Source: UBA11524 sp963590165 (lineage in GTDB: Bacteria > Bacillota > Clostridia > Christensenellales > Aristaeellaceae). Taken from it: a stretch of 64,000 nt of DNA. The notes beneath the pieces were generated by a model. The model had not been told where the DNA came from and did no database searches. It was given only the letters and a program-made list of their open reading frames with translations. The translations under genes were made by a program, and so were the position numbers. The stretch lies in assembly GCA_963590165.1 (NCBI GenBank), contig CAVANO010000015.1:1-64000 (forward strand), read 5' to 3'. Shown here piece by piece: positions 26,794 through 34,548 of this stretch. Position 1 is the stretch's first letter. The number at the start of each line of letters is the position of its first letter.

Positions 26794-26820
26794 AAAAAAG
26801 AAGCAGCTGTAGCTGCTTCC
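26793..26820 (-). terminator. Intrinsic terminator of the DUF1836 gene
   Basis: On the minus strand GAAGCAGCT / AGCTGCTTC (9 bp, two-base loop) followed by TTTTTT. It insulates the mannan operon promoter from transcription arriving from the DUF1836 gene. Confidence 0.9.
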
Positions 26821-26839
26821 CATGCAAATCCTATGTTGT

Positions 26840-27364
26840 TTATGCTTCGGGCAATGCCAGATGACCTGCAGCCAGCGTCCCCTGCCCTTCCATCGCGTCA
26901 AACTGACTCGACAGGTAGATGATATGCGTCACCGCAATGATGGTTGCGCGCAGCATTTTTTCCGGCGTGCTGCCCGTACCGAAGCGCTCCAAGGTGTCCG
27001 TCAACCCGAAAGTATACTGCAGCGTTGCCTCAAGTGCATCGCAGAAGTAATCATACGCATGCTGCACCGTGTATTCCTTCTTCTGCATTTCAAACAACCG
27101 CACGATGTTTTCCATTGACAGCGCAGACTTTGCCACCGCGATGAACAGCAACTCGGCAATCTGCTCGGCATTGTACTGCTTGCGCACCGGATTGGCGATG
27201 TACCCCTTCTTGACATAGTTGCTGACCATCGCCGACGTGATTTCCAGACACCCCAGCGGCGACAGATACCGATTGATGTACTTCACCGTCTGGTCAAGAT
27301 ACAAGCCAACATCCGGGATCTCCCGATAACGCGGCATCCGGAACTCGCTGATGTTTGCAATCAT
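26840..27364 (-). CDS. DUF1836 family protein (putative regulator)
   Basis: A 174-residue soluble protein matching the DUF1836 pattern: an N-terminal helix-turn-helix, MerR-like part (VKYINRYLSPLGCLEITSAMVSNYVKKGYI, then KQYNAEQIAELLFI) and a C-terminal helical domain. The family is common in Firmicutes and is thought to bind DNA, but targets are not known. It is next to the mannan operon on the same strand, so it could regulate it, though a terminator and separate promoter stand between them. Confidence 0.85.
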   Translation of the reverse strand: MIANISEFRMPRYREIPDVGLYLDQTVKYINRYLSPLGCLEITSAMVSNYVKKGYIANPVRKQYNAEQIAELLFIAVAKSALSMENIVRLFEMQKKEYTVQHAYDYFCDALEATLQYTFGLTDTLERFGTGSTPEKMLRATIIAVTHIIYLSSQFDAMEGQGTLAAGHLALPEA

Positions 27365-27385
27365 GCTCTATTCCCCCTCATGGTT

Positions 27386-27414
27386 ATCATATCACAGGTT
27401 TCGCATCTCGTCAA
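27386..27414 (-). promoter_or_regulatory. Predicted sigma-A promoter of the DUF1836 gene
   Basis: On the minus strand TTGACG (27409-27414), a 17-base spacer and TATGAT (27386-27391), about 22 bases before the start codon. Confidence 0.75.
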
Positions 27415-27432
27415 TTAAAATATGTGTACCTC

Positions 27433-27461
27433 TTGACAAGTTTCTTAAAAACTGATATCAT
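27433..27461 (+). promoter_or_regulatory. Predicted sigma-A promoter of the DegV gene
   Basis: TTGACA at 27433-27438, a 17-base spacer and TATCAT at 27456-27461 with TGA before it. It is divergent from the DUF1836 promoter; the two -35 boxes are only 18 bases apart. Confidence 0.8.
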
Positions 27462-27542
27462 GTTTTTCGTAGTCCTGATATCTTCAATCTGAAGTTCGCT
27501 TCGGATTTTTATATTCCGTCTTTCAGGAAAGGAAGGTTGAGC

Positions 27543-28385
27543 ATGATGATGAAAATTGTTGCGGATTCCTCCGCTGATTTGCTGACGATCCCCGATGTCC
27601 CGTTTGCTGTCGTGCCGCTGCTTGTTCATGCCGGCGACAGGACGTTTGTCGATGACGAGCACTGTGACCTTGAAGAATTGCGCACCTTTTTCCAGCACTA
27701 CAAGGGCAAATCGAGCACATCCTGTCCGAGCCCGCAATGCTGGCTGGATGCTTTCGGCGATGCGGACGAAGTTTTCTGTGTCACCATTTCCTCTGCCATG
27801 TCCGGCACGTACAACGCCGCCTGCATGGCAGCGAAGGAGTACATGGAGCAGCACCCGGAGCGCCGTGTCCATGTGTTTGACACCCTGAACGCCGGTCCCG
27901 GCTGCACGCAGATGGTGGACAAACTCGCTGCCTGCATCCGCCGTGGGCTTGACTTCGATGATATCGTCACCGCCGTCACCGCCTATCGCAGCCGCACAAA
28001 CCTCGTTTTTTCGCTTGCTTCCATCCACAATTTCGTCGCAAACGGACGCGTCTGCGCAGCAGCAGGCGCCATTGTCGGTATTCTCGGCATCCGCGTCATC
28101 TGCAAGGCCGGACAAAAGGGCGAGTTCGTCATCTCCGGCAAGGCGCGCGGCGAGCACAAGGCGCTGCAGAGCATGGCCGACACCATGATGAAGCAGGGCT
28201 GGAACGGCTCGAAGGTATACATTCACCATTGCGGCAATCAGACCGGTGCGCTCACGCTGCGTGATGCGCTGCATGCGAAATTCCCCGATGCTGAAATTGA
28301 AATTGCGCCGCTTCGCGGTCTGTGCTCCTATTACGCCGAAAACGGCGGCATTCTGGTCGCGTACGAGGGCAATCTGCGCGCATAA
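27543..28385 (+). CDS. DegV family fatty-acid-binding protein
   Basis: A 280-residue DegV (FakB-like) protein. These bind a fatty acid and present it to a fatty-acid kinase. The N-terminal motif KIVADSSADL, the loop STSCPSPQCWLDAF (family SQPSP-like segment) and ISSAMSGTYNAA are typical, and LNAGPGCTQMVDK replaces the usual S-xxx-GxG. Three consecutive ATGs lie at 27543, 27546 and 27549 after AAGGAAGG; the first is used. No kinase gene is adjacent. Confidence 0.93.
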   Translation: MMMKIVADSSADLLTIPDVPFAVVPLLVHAGDRTFVDDEHCDLEELRTFFQHYKGKSSTSCPSPQCWLDAFGDADEVFCVTISSAMSGTYNAACMAAKEYMEQHPERRVHVFDTLNAGPGCTQMVDKLAACIRRGLDFDDIVTAVTAYRSRTNLVFSLASIHNFVANGRVCAAAGAIVGILGIRVICKAGQKGEFVISGKARGEHKALQSMADTMMKQGWNGSKVYIHHCGNQTGALTLRDALHAKFPDAEIEIAPLRGLCSYYAENGGILVAYEGNLRA

Positions 28386-28470
28386 TGTGTCTTTTCCCTG
28401 ATTTTTCGATGAACCATTCTTTATTGTCGGTATAAGATTGATGATTTTATAAATTCTGTTAATCTCACTC

Positions 28471-28499
28471 TTGCTTTTTGCGTTTGATTATGTTATGAT
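28471..28499 (+). promoter_or_regulatory. Predicted promoter of the XRE regulator gene
   Basis: TTGCTT (28471-28476), a 17-base spacer and TATGAT (28494-28499), followed by further AT-rich sequence and a GGGAGG ribosome binding site. Confidence 0.65.
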
Positions 28500-28541
28500 A
28501 ACGATAGAATATGATGCAACAAGCGGGAGGTTTCTTCTACC

Positions 28542-28877
28542 ATGCTACCTGTTTTGAAGGCGCTCAGGATTAACCAAGGGTTAAGTCAGCGTGCGTTGGC
28601 TGAAATCTTAGAGGTCAGTCAGCAGTCGATCAACCAATACGAGAACCGCGATACCGAACCAAACCTGACCGTGCTCAACCGCATGGCGAACTACTTCGGT
28701 GTTTCCATTGATTATATTGTCGGGCGGTTGCCGCAGGAGGGTGTCACGACCGTCCTTACGCCCGACGAGCATCGTTTCCTTGTCAATTTCCGTGCACTGC
28801 CTGAAGATCAGCAGCATTCCTGTTCGCTGCTGATTGAGCGCATGCTCCGCGACAACGAAGTCAACATGAAGAAGTAA
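28542..28877 (+). CDS. XRE-family transcriptional regulator
   Basis: A 111-residue protein with an N-terminal Cro/C1-type helix-turn-helix (LKALRINQGLSQRALAEIL, then VSQQSINQYENRDTEPN) and the typical DYIVGR end of the domain at about residue 60. The C-terminal 45 residues are probably a dimerisation helix. It stands alone with its own promoter and terminator, so its target is unknown. Confidence 0.92.
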   Translation: MLPVLKALRINQGLSQRALAEILEVSQQSINQYENRDTEPNLTVLNRMANYFGVSIDYIVGRLPQEGVTTVLTPDEHRFLVNFRALPEDQQHSCSLLIERMLRDNEVNMKK

Positions 28878-28918
28878 TCAACAACGCAGCGTTTCTCGCA
28901 CATCCTCCCAGACGACAT

Positions 28919-28943
28919 AAAGCCGGGCAAAACCGGCTTTTTT
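28919..28943 (+). terminator. Intrinsic terminator of the XRE gene
   Basis: AGCCGG / CCGGCT stem with a six-base loop followed by a run of seven T. Confidence 0.85.
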
Positions 28944-28950
28944 CGTGCGC

Positions 28951-28987
28951 AAAAAAGAGCCGTCCGATAATGGACAGCTCCTTTTTT
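28951..28987. terminator. Bidirectional terminator-like hairpin
   Basis: GAGCCGTCC / GGACAGCTC (one mismatch) flanked by AAAAAA on the left and TTTTTT on the right, so it could serve the XRE gene or the minus-strand operon that ends at 29108. Confidence 0.65.
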
Positions 28988-29057
28988 GAGTGGTGATATT
29001 CGTTGATATTGGAATCCAATGATGAAAAACAACGAAGTCGGCGAAGAAAAAGAAGAA

Positions 29058-29106
29058 GAAGAAAAACCAACGAAGTTGGCGAAGTTGGCGAAGTTGGTGA
29101 AGTTGG
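29058..29106 (-). terminator. Hairpin plus four 9-bp repeats after the zinc-ribbon protein gene
   Basis: Four tandem copies of YGAAGTTGG (29071-29106). With the preceding CCAA, the first forms CCAACTTCGTTGG on the minus strand, followed by TTTTTC and a pyrimidine tract. The shape matches the CGGACTTCGTCCG hairpins elsewhere in the window. Confidence 0.6.
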
Positions 29107-29107
29107 C

Positions 29108-31069
29108 TTATGGCTCGTAGAGCCAGCGGATTGCCTTGACAACGCCGTCCGTGCCGGTCTCGTAATCGAGCTGCCAGATGTGGCTGTCGCCTGTCTCGAC
29201 GCGGTAACGGATGATCTTCGTGCCGTCCTCCTGCTTGTAGATTTTGCCCTTATTCGTTTCGTCCTCGTACAAACCGCGGTTGCCGGACGGGCTTTCCACC
29301 TGACCGTAGTCTTTGTAGACGCTGACAACCTCGTCCTCGGTGTTGCCGATTTTCGTGCTGCGCGGCGCGGTGAATTCGTTGGACGTCATGTAGAGCTCCA
29401 CCAGCACATTCGCTGTCTTCAGGCGTGCAAAGCAGGCGTATCCCCAGTCGTACGTAACCTTTTCCGTATCCATGCTGATGGTGTAGCTGTACACGGTTTC
29501 GGTGCTGTTGCCTTCGCCGCACGTCGCTGTGAACGCATCCTTCGAAGTTGAACCGAGCTTCCAGTTGCCGATGACATCATCGACCGTCATCATTGTCTTT
29601 GTGTACGGTTTCTGCTTGAATTTGTATCCAACTTCCTTAATGGTGCTGGACTTGCCGTAACCGTTGACGGAAATCGCCTTGAGCGTCACATTGCCGCCGG
29701 GCATGGTAATCCAGTTGCCGGTGGTGTAAATGGGACTGTCCTCATCAGGTGTTGAGCCGTCAATCGTGTAGTAGATGGTGATGGTCTGCGCAACCTCGTC
29801 CGTCAGCGTCGCTGCATAGCCCGGATTCTGTTCCAACTGCGCATCAGTCAATGAACCGGGCGTCAGACCGACCTTGATGCGTTTCTCGTACGTACCGGGC
29901 GCAAGTGAAACATCCGGCTGAAGCGGCGTCGGCATGTAAATCTGATACGTGCCTTTCATCTCATCGCTGACGAGGTCCCCGCTGACGCTGACCGCGCGCA
30001 GTGTCCATTCGCCTTCGCCCAGTTCAAGCGGCTCAGTATACAGGATTCCCTCATCCGGCAGGACATTCAGTGTGTTGAACGTGTAGTAAATTTCATAGTC
30101 GTCCGCGATGTCAAACGAAATCGTCTGCTTTGCGGTGTAGTAGCCAGCCGTAACGCTTGCGCCAGGTGTTGGCGGCAGGATTTCGCTGCGCTGCGTGCTG
30201 AAGGACGATACACCCGTGTTGGTGTACGCCGTCGCAAGCAGTTCTGCCGCCTCCTTGTCGCGCCCCTGTGCCAGATACAAGCGCACCTGATTTTTGTATG
30301 CGTCAGACGCGCTCGGCGCAATGTCGGTATACAGGTACGCGTAGACTTCCTCCGCCTGATCGAGCTGGTCATTCGCCTCGTAGGCGCTGCCAAGCATCAG
30401 CAAAGCGGACACATTCGCGTTTTCCGTGCCGTCCAGCTCATTCGCCTTCTCGAAATAGTCAATCGCGCCGGTGAGGTCACCGTTGTTCATGCGTTCCTCG
30501 CCGACCTGCCAGAGCGCCGCGGACGTCGTTTCGTCATAGCCCATGCGCGCCAGAAGAACCTGACCGGAATCGGTTTGCGTCAGGAAAAGATACGTGCCGG
30601 CAATCAGACAGATGACCCCGATGACCGCGCCCACAAGCACTGCCATCCAGTTGATGTGGCGCTTCAGATACTGATCACTGCGTCTTTCCGGATGCTCATT
30701 TTTTGCACGCTTGCCATAGGAAATCGGTTCATCCGGCGTATAGCTCGGCGAAAGCATCTCGCTGTCAGCCAGCATTGCCTCATCCTCGCCGTACACATGC
30801 TCCGTTTCTTCGCGCCCATAGCTGCCGGCAGACGGAATATCCTCCTCATCATCCTGCGGCGCACGGGAACCGCTTCTGCGGCGGCGTGCGCTCTTTTCAG
30901 GCGGCGTCGGTGCCTTCTGATGTCCCTGAAGATGCCGTCCCTGACGGAAGCTCAGCAAGTCGCTGTCTTCCTTCTTCTCGCCGTCATCCGGCAGATTCAG
31001 CGGCATGCCGCACTTCGGGCAGCGAACCGCATCCGGCGCGGCATAGCCATGGCAATTCGGACAAATCAT
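29108..31069 (-). CDS. Zinc-ribbon membrane protein with TPR and chitobiase-C-like domains
   Basis: A 653-residue protein with an unusual order of parts: an N-terminal zinc ribbon (CPNC at 3-6, CPKC at 17-20), a long charged, disordered cytoplasmic segment, one membrane span (WMAVLVGAVIGVICLIAGTYLF), a TPR-like region (NGDLTGAIDYFEKANELDG), two beta-sandwich repeats of the chitobiase C-terminal type (YYTFNTLNVLPDEG and YYTIDGSTPDEDSP) and a C-terminal domain of unknown type. Most of the protein is outside the cell. It is the last gene of the operon hslO - HEAT-like - this gene. Function unknown; surface sensing or binding is plausible. Confidence 0.78.
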   Translation of the reverse strand: MICPNCHGYAAPDAVRCPKCGMPLNLPDDGEKKEDSDLLSFRQGRHLQGHQKAPTPPEKSARRRRSGSRAPQDDEEDIPSAGSYGREETEHVYGEDEAMLADSEMLSPSYTPDEPISYGKRAKNEHPERRSDQYLKRHINWMAVLVGAVIGVICLIAGTYLFLTQTDSGQVLLARMGYDETTSAALWQVGEERMNNGDLTGAIDYFEKANELDGTENANVSALLMLGSAYEANDQLDQAEEVYAYLYTDIAPSASDAYKNQVRLYLAQGRDKEAAELLATAYTNTGVSSFSTQRSEILPPTPGASVTAGYYTAKQTISFDIADDYEIYYTFNTLNVLPDEGILYTEPLELGEGEWTLRAVSVSGDLVSDEMKGTYQIYMPTPLQPDVSLAPGTYEKRIKVGLTPGSLTDAQLEQNPGYAATLTDEVAQTITIYYTIDGSTPDEDSPIYTTGNWITMPGGNVTLKAISVNGYGKSSTIKEVGYKFKQKPYTKTMMTVDDVIGNWKLGSTSKDAFTATCGEGNSTETVYSYTISMDTEKVTYDWGYACFARLKTANVLVELYMTSNEFTAPRSTKIGNTEDEVVSVYKDYGQVESPSGNRGLYEDETNKGKIYKQEDGTKIIRYRVETGDSHIWQLDYETGTDGVVKAIRWLYEP

Positions 31070-31099
31070 GCTTCCGCCTCCTTCCGCAGGTGCATGCGG

Positions 31100-31954
31100 T
31101 TACTGCTGCGGCTCATCCGCGTCGTTCTCCATGCCGTGCAGCAGATCAAATTCCGGGTCATCGTAAAATTCGCGCTCCGGCGCCTCACCGCCAAGCTCCT
31201 CAATCGCCGCGCGCAGCTCGATGTAATCGGCATAGCGGCAATTTTCCTCCATTGCCGCCGCCTTCAGCACAGGCAGCGCACGCTCGTCGCCCAGTTTCGC
31301 CAGATAACTTGCAAACAGTGCCCGACGGTTGGGATTCTTGTCGAACAGGCGAACCGCCAGCTGATAGACGTTCTCATTGCCGGGGAAGTTCGCCAGCACA
31401 TCCAGCAGCGCCTCCTGACCGGCTTCGTTCGCCTTGGACAGGTTCTCCAGCATCGGCTGAAGTGCCTCCTTGCCCATGTCGCGCAGGCTATCCAGCGCGT
31501 TGTCTGCCAAATCATCCTCCGCCTTTCGGTTCAGCTGCCATGTGATGTAAAGCATTTTCGGAAGCGTGCTGCCCATGTCGCGCAGCAACCCGATGGCGGT
31601 CATCTTTGCTTCTTCCGGCACATCCGCCTCATCATCGCGCAGCAGCGTCAGCAGGCGCTTTTCACACGGACGGCCGACTGCCTGAATCTGCTCCATGAGC
31701 ATGTCCGGCACAGGGATACCCTTGCGGCAGTACGCCACAAGCCAATCCACCAGATCCTTCGCATCCTCAAACTGCGTGAAGTACGCGCCGGGTGTCACAT
31801 TGTCGAGCCACTTGGCAGGCGTATTCAGAAATTCGGTATACACGCGCGGCAGATCATCCTCCATCTGGTCGTACGTCTTGTATTCGCTGCGGTGTGCCTT
31901 CATCCAGCTCGATGTGAACTCCGCAAAATGGTCGTCAAAATTGATGCACTTCAT
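31100..31954 (-). CDS. HEAT-like helical repeat protein of unknown function
   Basis: A 284-residue acidic, soluble, all-helical protein. The middle shows repeating helix pairs (MTAIGLLRDMGSTLPKML, ALDSLRDMGKEALQPMLENL, EALLDVLANFPGNENVY) like HEAT or ARM repeats, which usually form protein-binding surfaces. I do not recognise the family. It lies 17 bases after hslO and 30 bases before the zinc-ribbon gene, and so is co-transcribed with both. Confidence 0.7.
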   Translation of the reverse strand: MKCINFDDHFAEFTSSWMKAHRSEYKTYDQMEDDLPRVYTEFLNTPAKWLDNVTPGAYFTQFEDAKDLVDWLVAYCRKGIPVPDMLMEQIQAVGRPCEKRLLTLLRDDEADVPEEAKMTAIGLLRDMGSTLPKMLYITWQLNRKAEDDLADNALDSLRDMGKEALQPMLENLSKANEAGQEALLDVLANFPGNENVYQLAVRLFDKNPNRRALFASYLAKLGDERALPVLKAAAMEENCRYADYIELRAAIEELGGEAPEREFYDDPEFDLLHGMENDADEPQQ

Positions 31955-31971
31955 GAATGTCGTGTCTCCTT

Positions 31972-32886
31972 TTATTCGCGCGTTGCCTGCGAGAGCAGCT
32001 CCTTGAGCTGTTCAGTCGTGAACTGATACTGCTGATGGCAGAAGTGACAGCCAAGCTCCGCCCCTGTATCTTCATCAATAATGGTTTGCAGTTCCTTGCG
32101 TCCGAGCGAGATGAGTGCCTTCTCCATGCGCTCCCGGCTGCAGCCGCAATAATAGCGCAGCGGCGTGCGGTCAAGCAATTCGGGCTTCATGCCGCGGAAC
32201 CAGTCTTCCAGCAACTGCTCCTTGTCCGTTTCGGTCAGTTCGCGGCTGATGTCGGCAAACATGGGGCTGCGGAGTTCCAGCTGCTGCAGGGTTTCCTCCT
32301 CGCATCCCGGCATCGGCTGAATGAGCAGGCCGCCCGCCTTGAGCACAACATCGCCGCTGACAAGTACGCCCAGCGAAACGAGCGACGGCTGCTGCTCGGA
32401 CACGGTGAAGTACTGCGCGAAGTCGATGCCCAATTCACCGCTGACAAGCTCGATCGTGCCGATATACGGTTCCTTCATGCCGAGATCCTTGATGACGGTC
32501 ATGCGTCCGGTATGGCCGATAGCGCCGCCGACATCAAGCTTGCCATCCGCACGCAGAGGCAATTCGGCATGCGCATCATCCGCGCAGACCTTCACATCAC
32601 CATGATTTGCGACCGCCACGAGCGTCCCCATCGGACCATCGCCGTGAATATTGACCGTGACGGACTCGTTATCACCCTTCATCATCACGCCGAGCATGCT
32701 GGTCGCGGTCATTAAGCGACCCATCGCCGCCGTGCAGACAGGCGTTGCGTGATGAATATCTGCAGCGCGCTGCACCATCGCCGTTGTTTCGCACATCATG
32801 ACGCGAACCTGTCCGTCCATGAGGGTCAATCGGAGCATTTCATCGCCTGCACGGCGCTCGATTTTCGTTTCTGTTGCTTCTGACAT
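31972..32886 (-). CDS. hslO: Hsp33 redox-regulated chaperone
   Basis: A 304-residue cytoplasmic holdase that is activated by oxidation. The N-terminal substrate-binding domain has the expected TATSMLGVMMKGD region and the C-terminal redox switch has CGCSRERME followed by CHFC, giving the four zinc-binding cysteines in the usual C-X-C and C-X-X-C spacing. It leads a three-gene minus-strand operon. The upstream region is filled with repeats and I could not fix a promoter. Confidence 0.96.
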   Translation of the reverse strand: MSEATETKIERRAGDEMLRLTLMDGQVRVMMCETTAMVQRAADIHHATPVCTAAMGRLMTATSMLGVMMKGDNESVTVNIHGDGPMGTLVAVANHGDVKVCADDAHAELPLRADGKLDVGGAIGHTGRMTVIKDLGMKEPYIGTIELVSGELGIDFAQYFTVSEQQPSLVSLGVLVSGDVVLKAGGLLIQPMPGCEEETLQQLELRSPMFADISRELTETDKEQLLEDWFRGMKPELLDRTPLRYYCGCSRERMEKALISLGRKELQTIIDEDTGAELGCHFCHQQYQFTTEQLKELLSQATRE

Positions 32887-32957
32887 TGTTTAAGCCTCTT
32901 TTTTGATTGATGGACATCCGTCGTTCGACCTTTGTTCATCCTTATTACTTTTTTTCG

Positions 32958-32970
32958 CGGACTTCGTCCG
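32958..32970. repeat. Dispersed hairpin CGGACTTCGTCCG
   Basis: A perfect 5-bp stem around TTC, at the left edge of the 135-bp tandem repeat and 72 bases before the hslO start. Related hairpins occur at 305-317, 47430-47445, 47524-47540 and 52015-52027. Confidence 0.7.
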
Positions 32971-32990
32971 ATTCTTCAGAATCTCTTCGC

Positions 32991-33530
32991 AGCGTGTTCT
33001 TCCACACCTGATCTGGTTTGCGGTTCTCGGGGGCTTTGCGGTCGCCCCCGAACCCCTTCGCATTGCACACTATCATGCTTGAGCGATAATGCAACCATAT
33101 ATATGGCGCTGCATTGCCCTATTACAGCGTGTTCTTCCACACCTGATCTGGTTTGCAGTTCTCGGGGGCTTTGCGGTCGCCCCCGATCCCCTTCGCATTG
33201 CATGCTATCATGCTTGAGCGATAAAGCAACCATATATATGGCGCTGCATTGCCCTATTACAGCGTGTTCTTCCACACCTGATCTGGTTTGCAGTTCTCGG
33301 GGGCTTTGCGGTCGCCCCCGATCCCCTTCGCATTGCATGCTATCATGCTTGAGCGATAAAGCAACCATATATATGGCGCTGCATTGCCCTATTACAGCGT
33401 GTTCTTCCACACCTGATCTGGTTTGCAGTTCTCGGGGGCTTTGCGGTCGCCCCCGATCCACTTCGCATTGCATGCTATCATGCTTGAGCGATAAAGCAGC
33501 CATATGAGAAGTTGCATGACCCAATTTCTA
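32991..33530. repeat. Four tandem copies of a 135-bp repeat
   Basis: Units begin AGCGTGTTCTTCCACACCTG at 32991, 33126, 33261 and 33396, a period of exactly 135. Each unit contains the hairpin GGGGGC-N9-GCCCCC with CTTTGCGGTC in it, then CCCCTTCGCATTGCA, ATCATGCTTGAGCGATAA and the AT-rich ATATATATGG. The copies differ at only a few positions. Because 135 is divisible by three, long open frames appear on both strands (32932-33507 and 32976-33524), but they are a by-product of the repeat. Not a CRISPR array: there are no variable spacers. Confidence 0.92.
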
Positions 33531-33537
33531 TAAAGTA

Positions 33538-33612
33538 GTGCACTGCGAAGCAGTCCAGAGGGCGATCGCAAAGCCCTCTGGTCGCCTCCGCAGAGGCGAA
33601 ACTCCTGTCAAA
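33538..33612 (-). repeat. Short inverted-repeat element, left copy beside the methyltransferase
   Basis: Read on the minus strand it gives TTTCGCCTCTGCGGAGGCGA (near palindrome), then CCAGAGGGCTTTGCGATCGC ending CCTCTGG (9-bp stem), then ACTGC. A related copy in the opposite orientation lies at 34455-34522, on the other side of the methyltransferase gene. Confidence 0.7.
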
Positions 33613-33629
33613 GCAAAACAGTTTTTTCG

Positions 33630-33660
33630 TTCATTGAAAATTCTTCTCACTCGAAGAATT
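33630..33660 (-). terminator. Hairpin at the end of the methyltransferase gene
   Basis: AATTCTTC / GAAGAATT (8 bp, six-base loop) overlaps the stop codon region on the minus strand and is followed by TTTTCA; a weak terminator. Confidence 0.55.
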
Positions 33661-34408
33661 ATTCAATCGGCTTCCTTGCCGCAATGTGCCAGCGGTGCTC
33701 CTCCGGATTTGGCTTGCTCAGTGAGGATTTGCCGAATATCCGCACATCGCGAAATCCGGTCGATTGCAAGAGACCAACGAGTTTTTCCGCCGTGTACGCA
33801 CGCTGCGTCTGATCCTCATCGATGCGCCGGTAGCGTCCGTCCGCCTCCTTGACGAAGATTGCCAGATGCATATCCAACAGCTGCTTCTCCGGATGATAGC
33901 GATTCTGCCAGAAATATGTGATATTCGGGCGATCCTCGCCAAGCAGCTGATCACCGAGCGCATGCTCCAGCTTGTACGGCGTGGATACATCGAAGAACAA
34001 TCCGCCGCCGGGCTTGATGGCATCCCATGCCGCCTGAAAGAAAGCCGCCGCATCCACATCCTGCAGCAGGTAATTCACGCCGTCGCACGTCGCGAGCACC
34101 GCATCCACCGGACGATGCAGGCGCAGCTGACGCATGTCCTGCCGAATGAAGGGAATGCCGAAGCCTGCCTTGCGTGCCTTCTGCGCTGCCTGCCAGAGCA
34201 TCTCCTGCGACAGGTCGATGCCCATCATGTCGTAGCCCAGCTGCGCCAGCGGCATTGTCAGTGCGCCCGTTCCGCAGGCGCATTCACAGACCCTACCGTT
34301 GCGGGGAATGCCGTAAGCCGTCATCATTCGGGCGTACATGTCCGCCCATGCGCCGTAGTGAACATCGTTCATCAGCGCATCGTAGACCTCTGCAAATCCA
34401 GTGTACAT
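33659..34408 (-). CDS. Class I SAM-dependent methyltransferase
   Basis: A 249-residue protein with the SAM-binding motif I VCECACGTGALTMPLAQLG (GxGxG variant CGTGA), motif II MGIDLSQEML and a motif IV-like VDAVLATCDGVNYL. The N-terminus MYTGFAEVYDALMNDVHYGAWADMY matches the common Firmicute small-molecule methyltransferases often found near tRNA or ribosome genes. The substrate is unknown. The gene is flanked by inverted copies of a short repeat, which suggests that it moved as a unit or that the repeats are its terminators. Confidence 0.9.
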   Translation of the reverse strand: MYTGFAEVYDALMNDVHYGAWADMYARMMTAYGIPRNGRVCECACGTGALTMPLAQLGYDMMGIDLSQEMLWQAAQKARKAGFGIPFIRQDMRQLRLHRPVDAVLATCDGVNYLLQDVDAAAFFQAAWDAIKPGGGLFFDVSTPYKLEHALGDQLLGEDRPNITYFWQNRYHPEKQLLDMHLAIFVKEADGRYRRIDEDQTQRAYTAEKLVGLLQSTGFRDVRIFGKSSLSKPNPEEHRWHIAARKPIE

Positions 34409-34454
34409 GCTTTCAATTGCTCCATTTCTTTCAACAATGCGTGCTGCCCGGCAG

Positions 34455-34522
34455 AGATTTCGCGTCTGCAGACGCGATCAAAGGGCTTTCCGGTCATCCT
34501 TGGGTGACCTTCGGACTGCATC
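34455..34522 (+). repeat. Short inverted-repeat element, right copy beside the methyltransferase
   Basis: Contains a perfect 18-bp palindrome TCGCGTCTGCAGACGCGA (34460-34477), then AAAGGGCTTTCCGGTCATCC and GACCTTCGGACTGCATCC. The order of words is the same as in the left copy but on the opposite strand. Confidence 0.7.
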
Positions 34523-34548
34523 CATATTGAAAGTGTATATGTTTCCTG

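Noticed and set aside
32932..33524. Cys-rich repeat proteins of about 180-190 residues on both strands
   Set aside because: Both frames are produced by the 135-bp tandem repeat. They have no ribosome binding site and overlap each other completely.
32991..33530. CRISPR array
   Set aside because: The 135-bp units are contiguous and nearly identical; there are no unique spacers, and there are no cas genes in the window.
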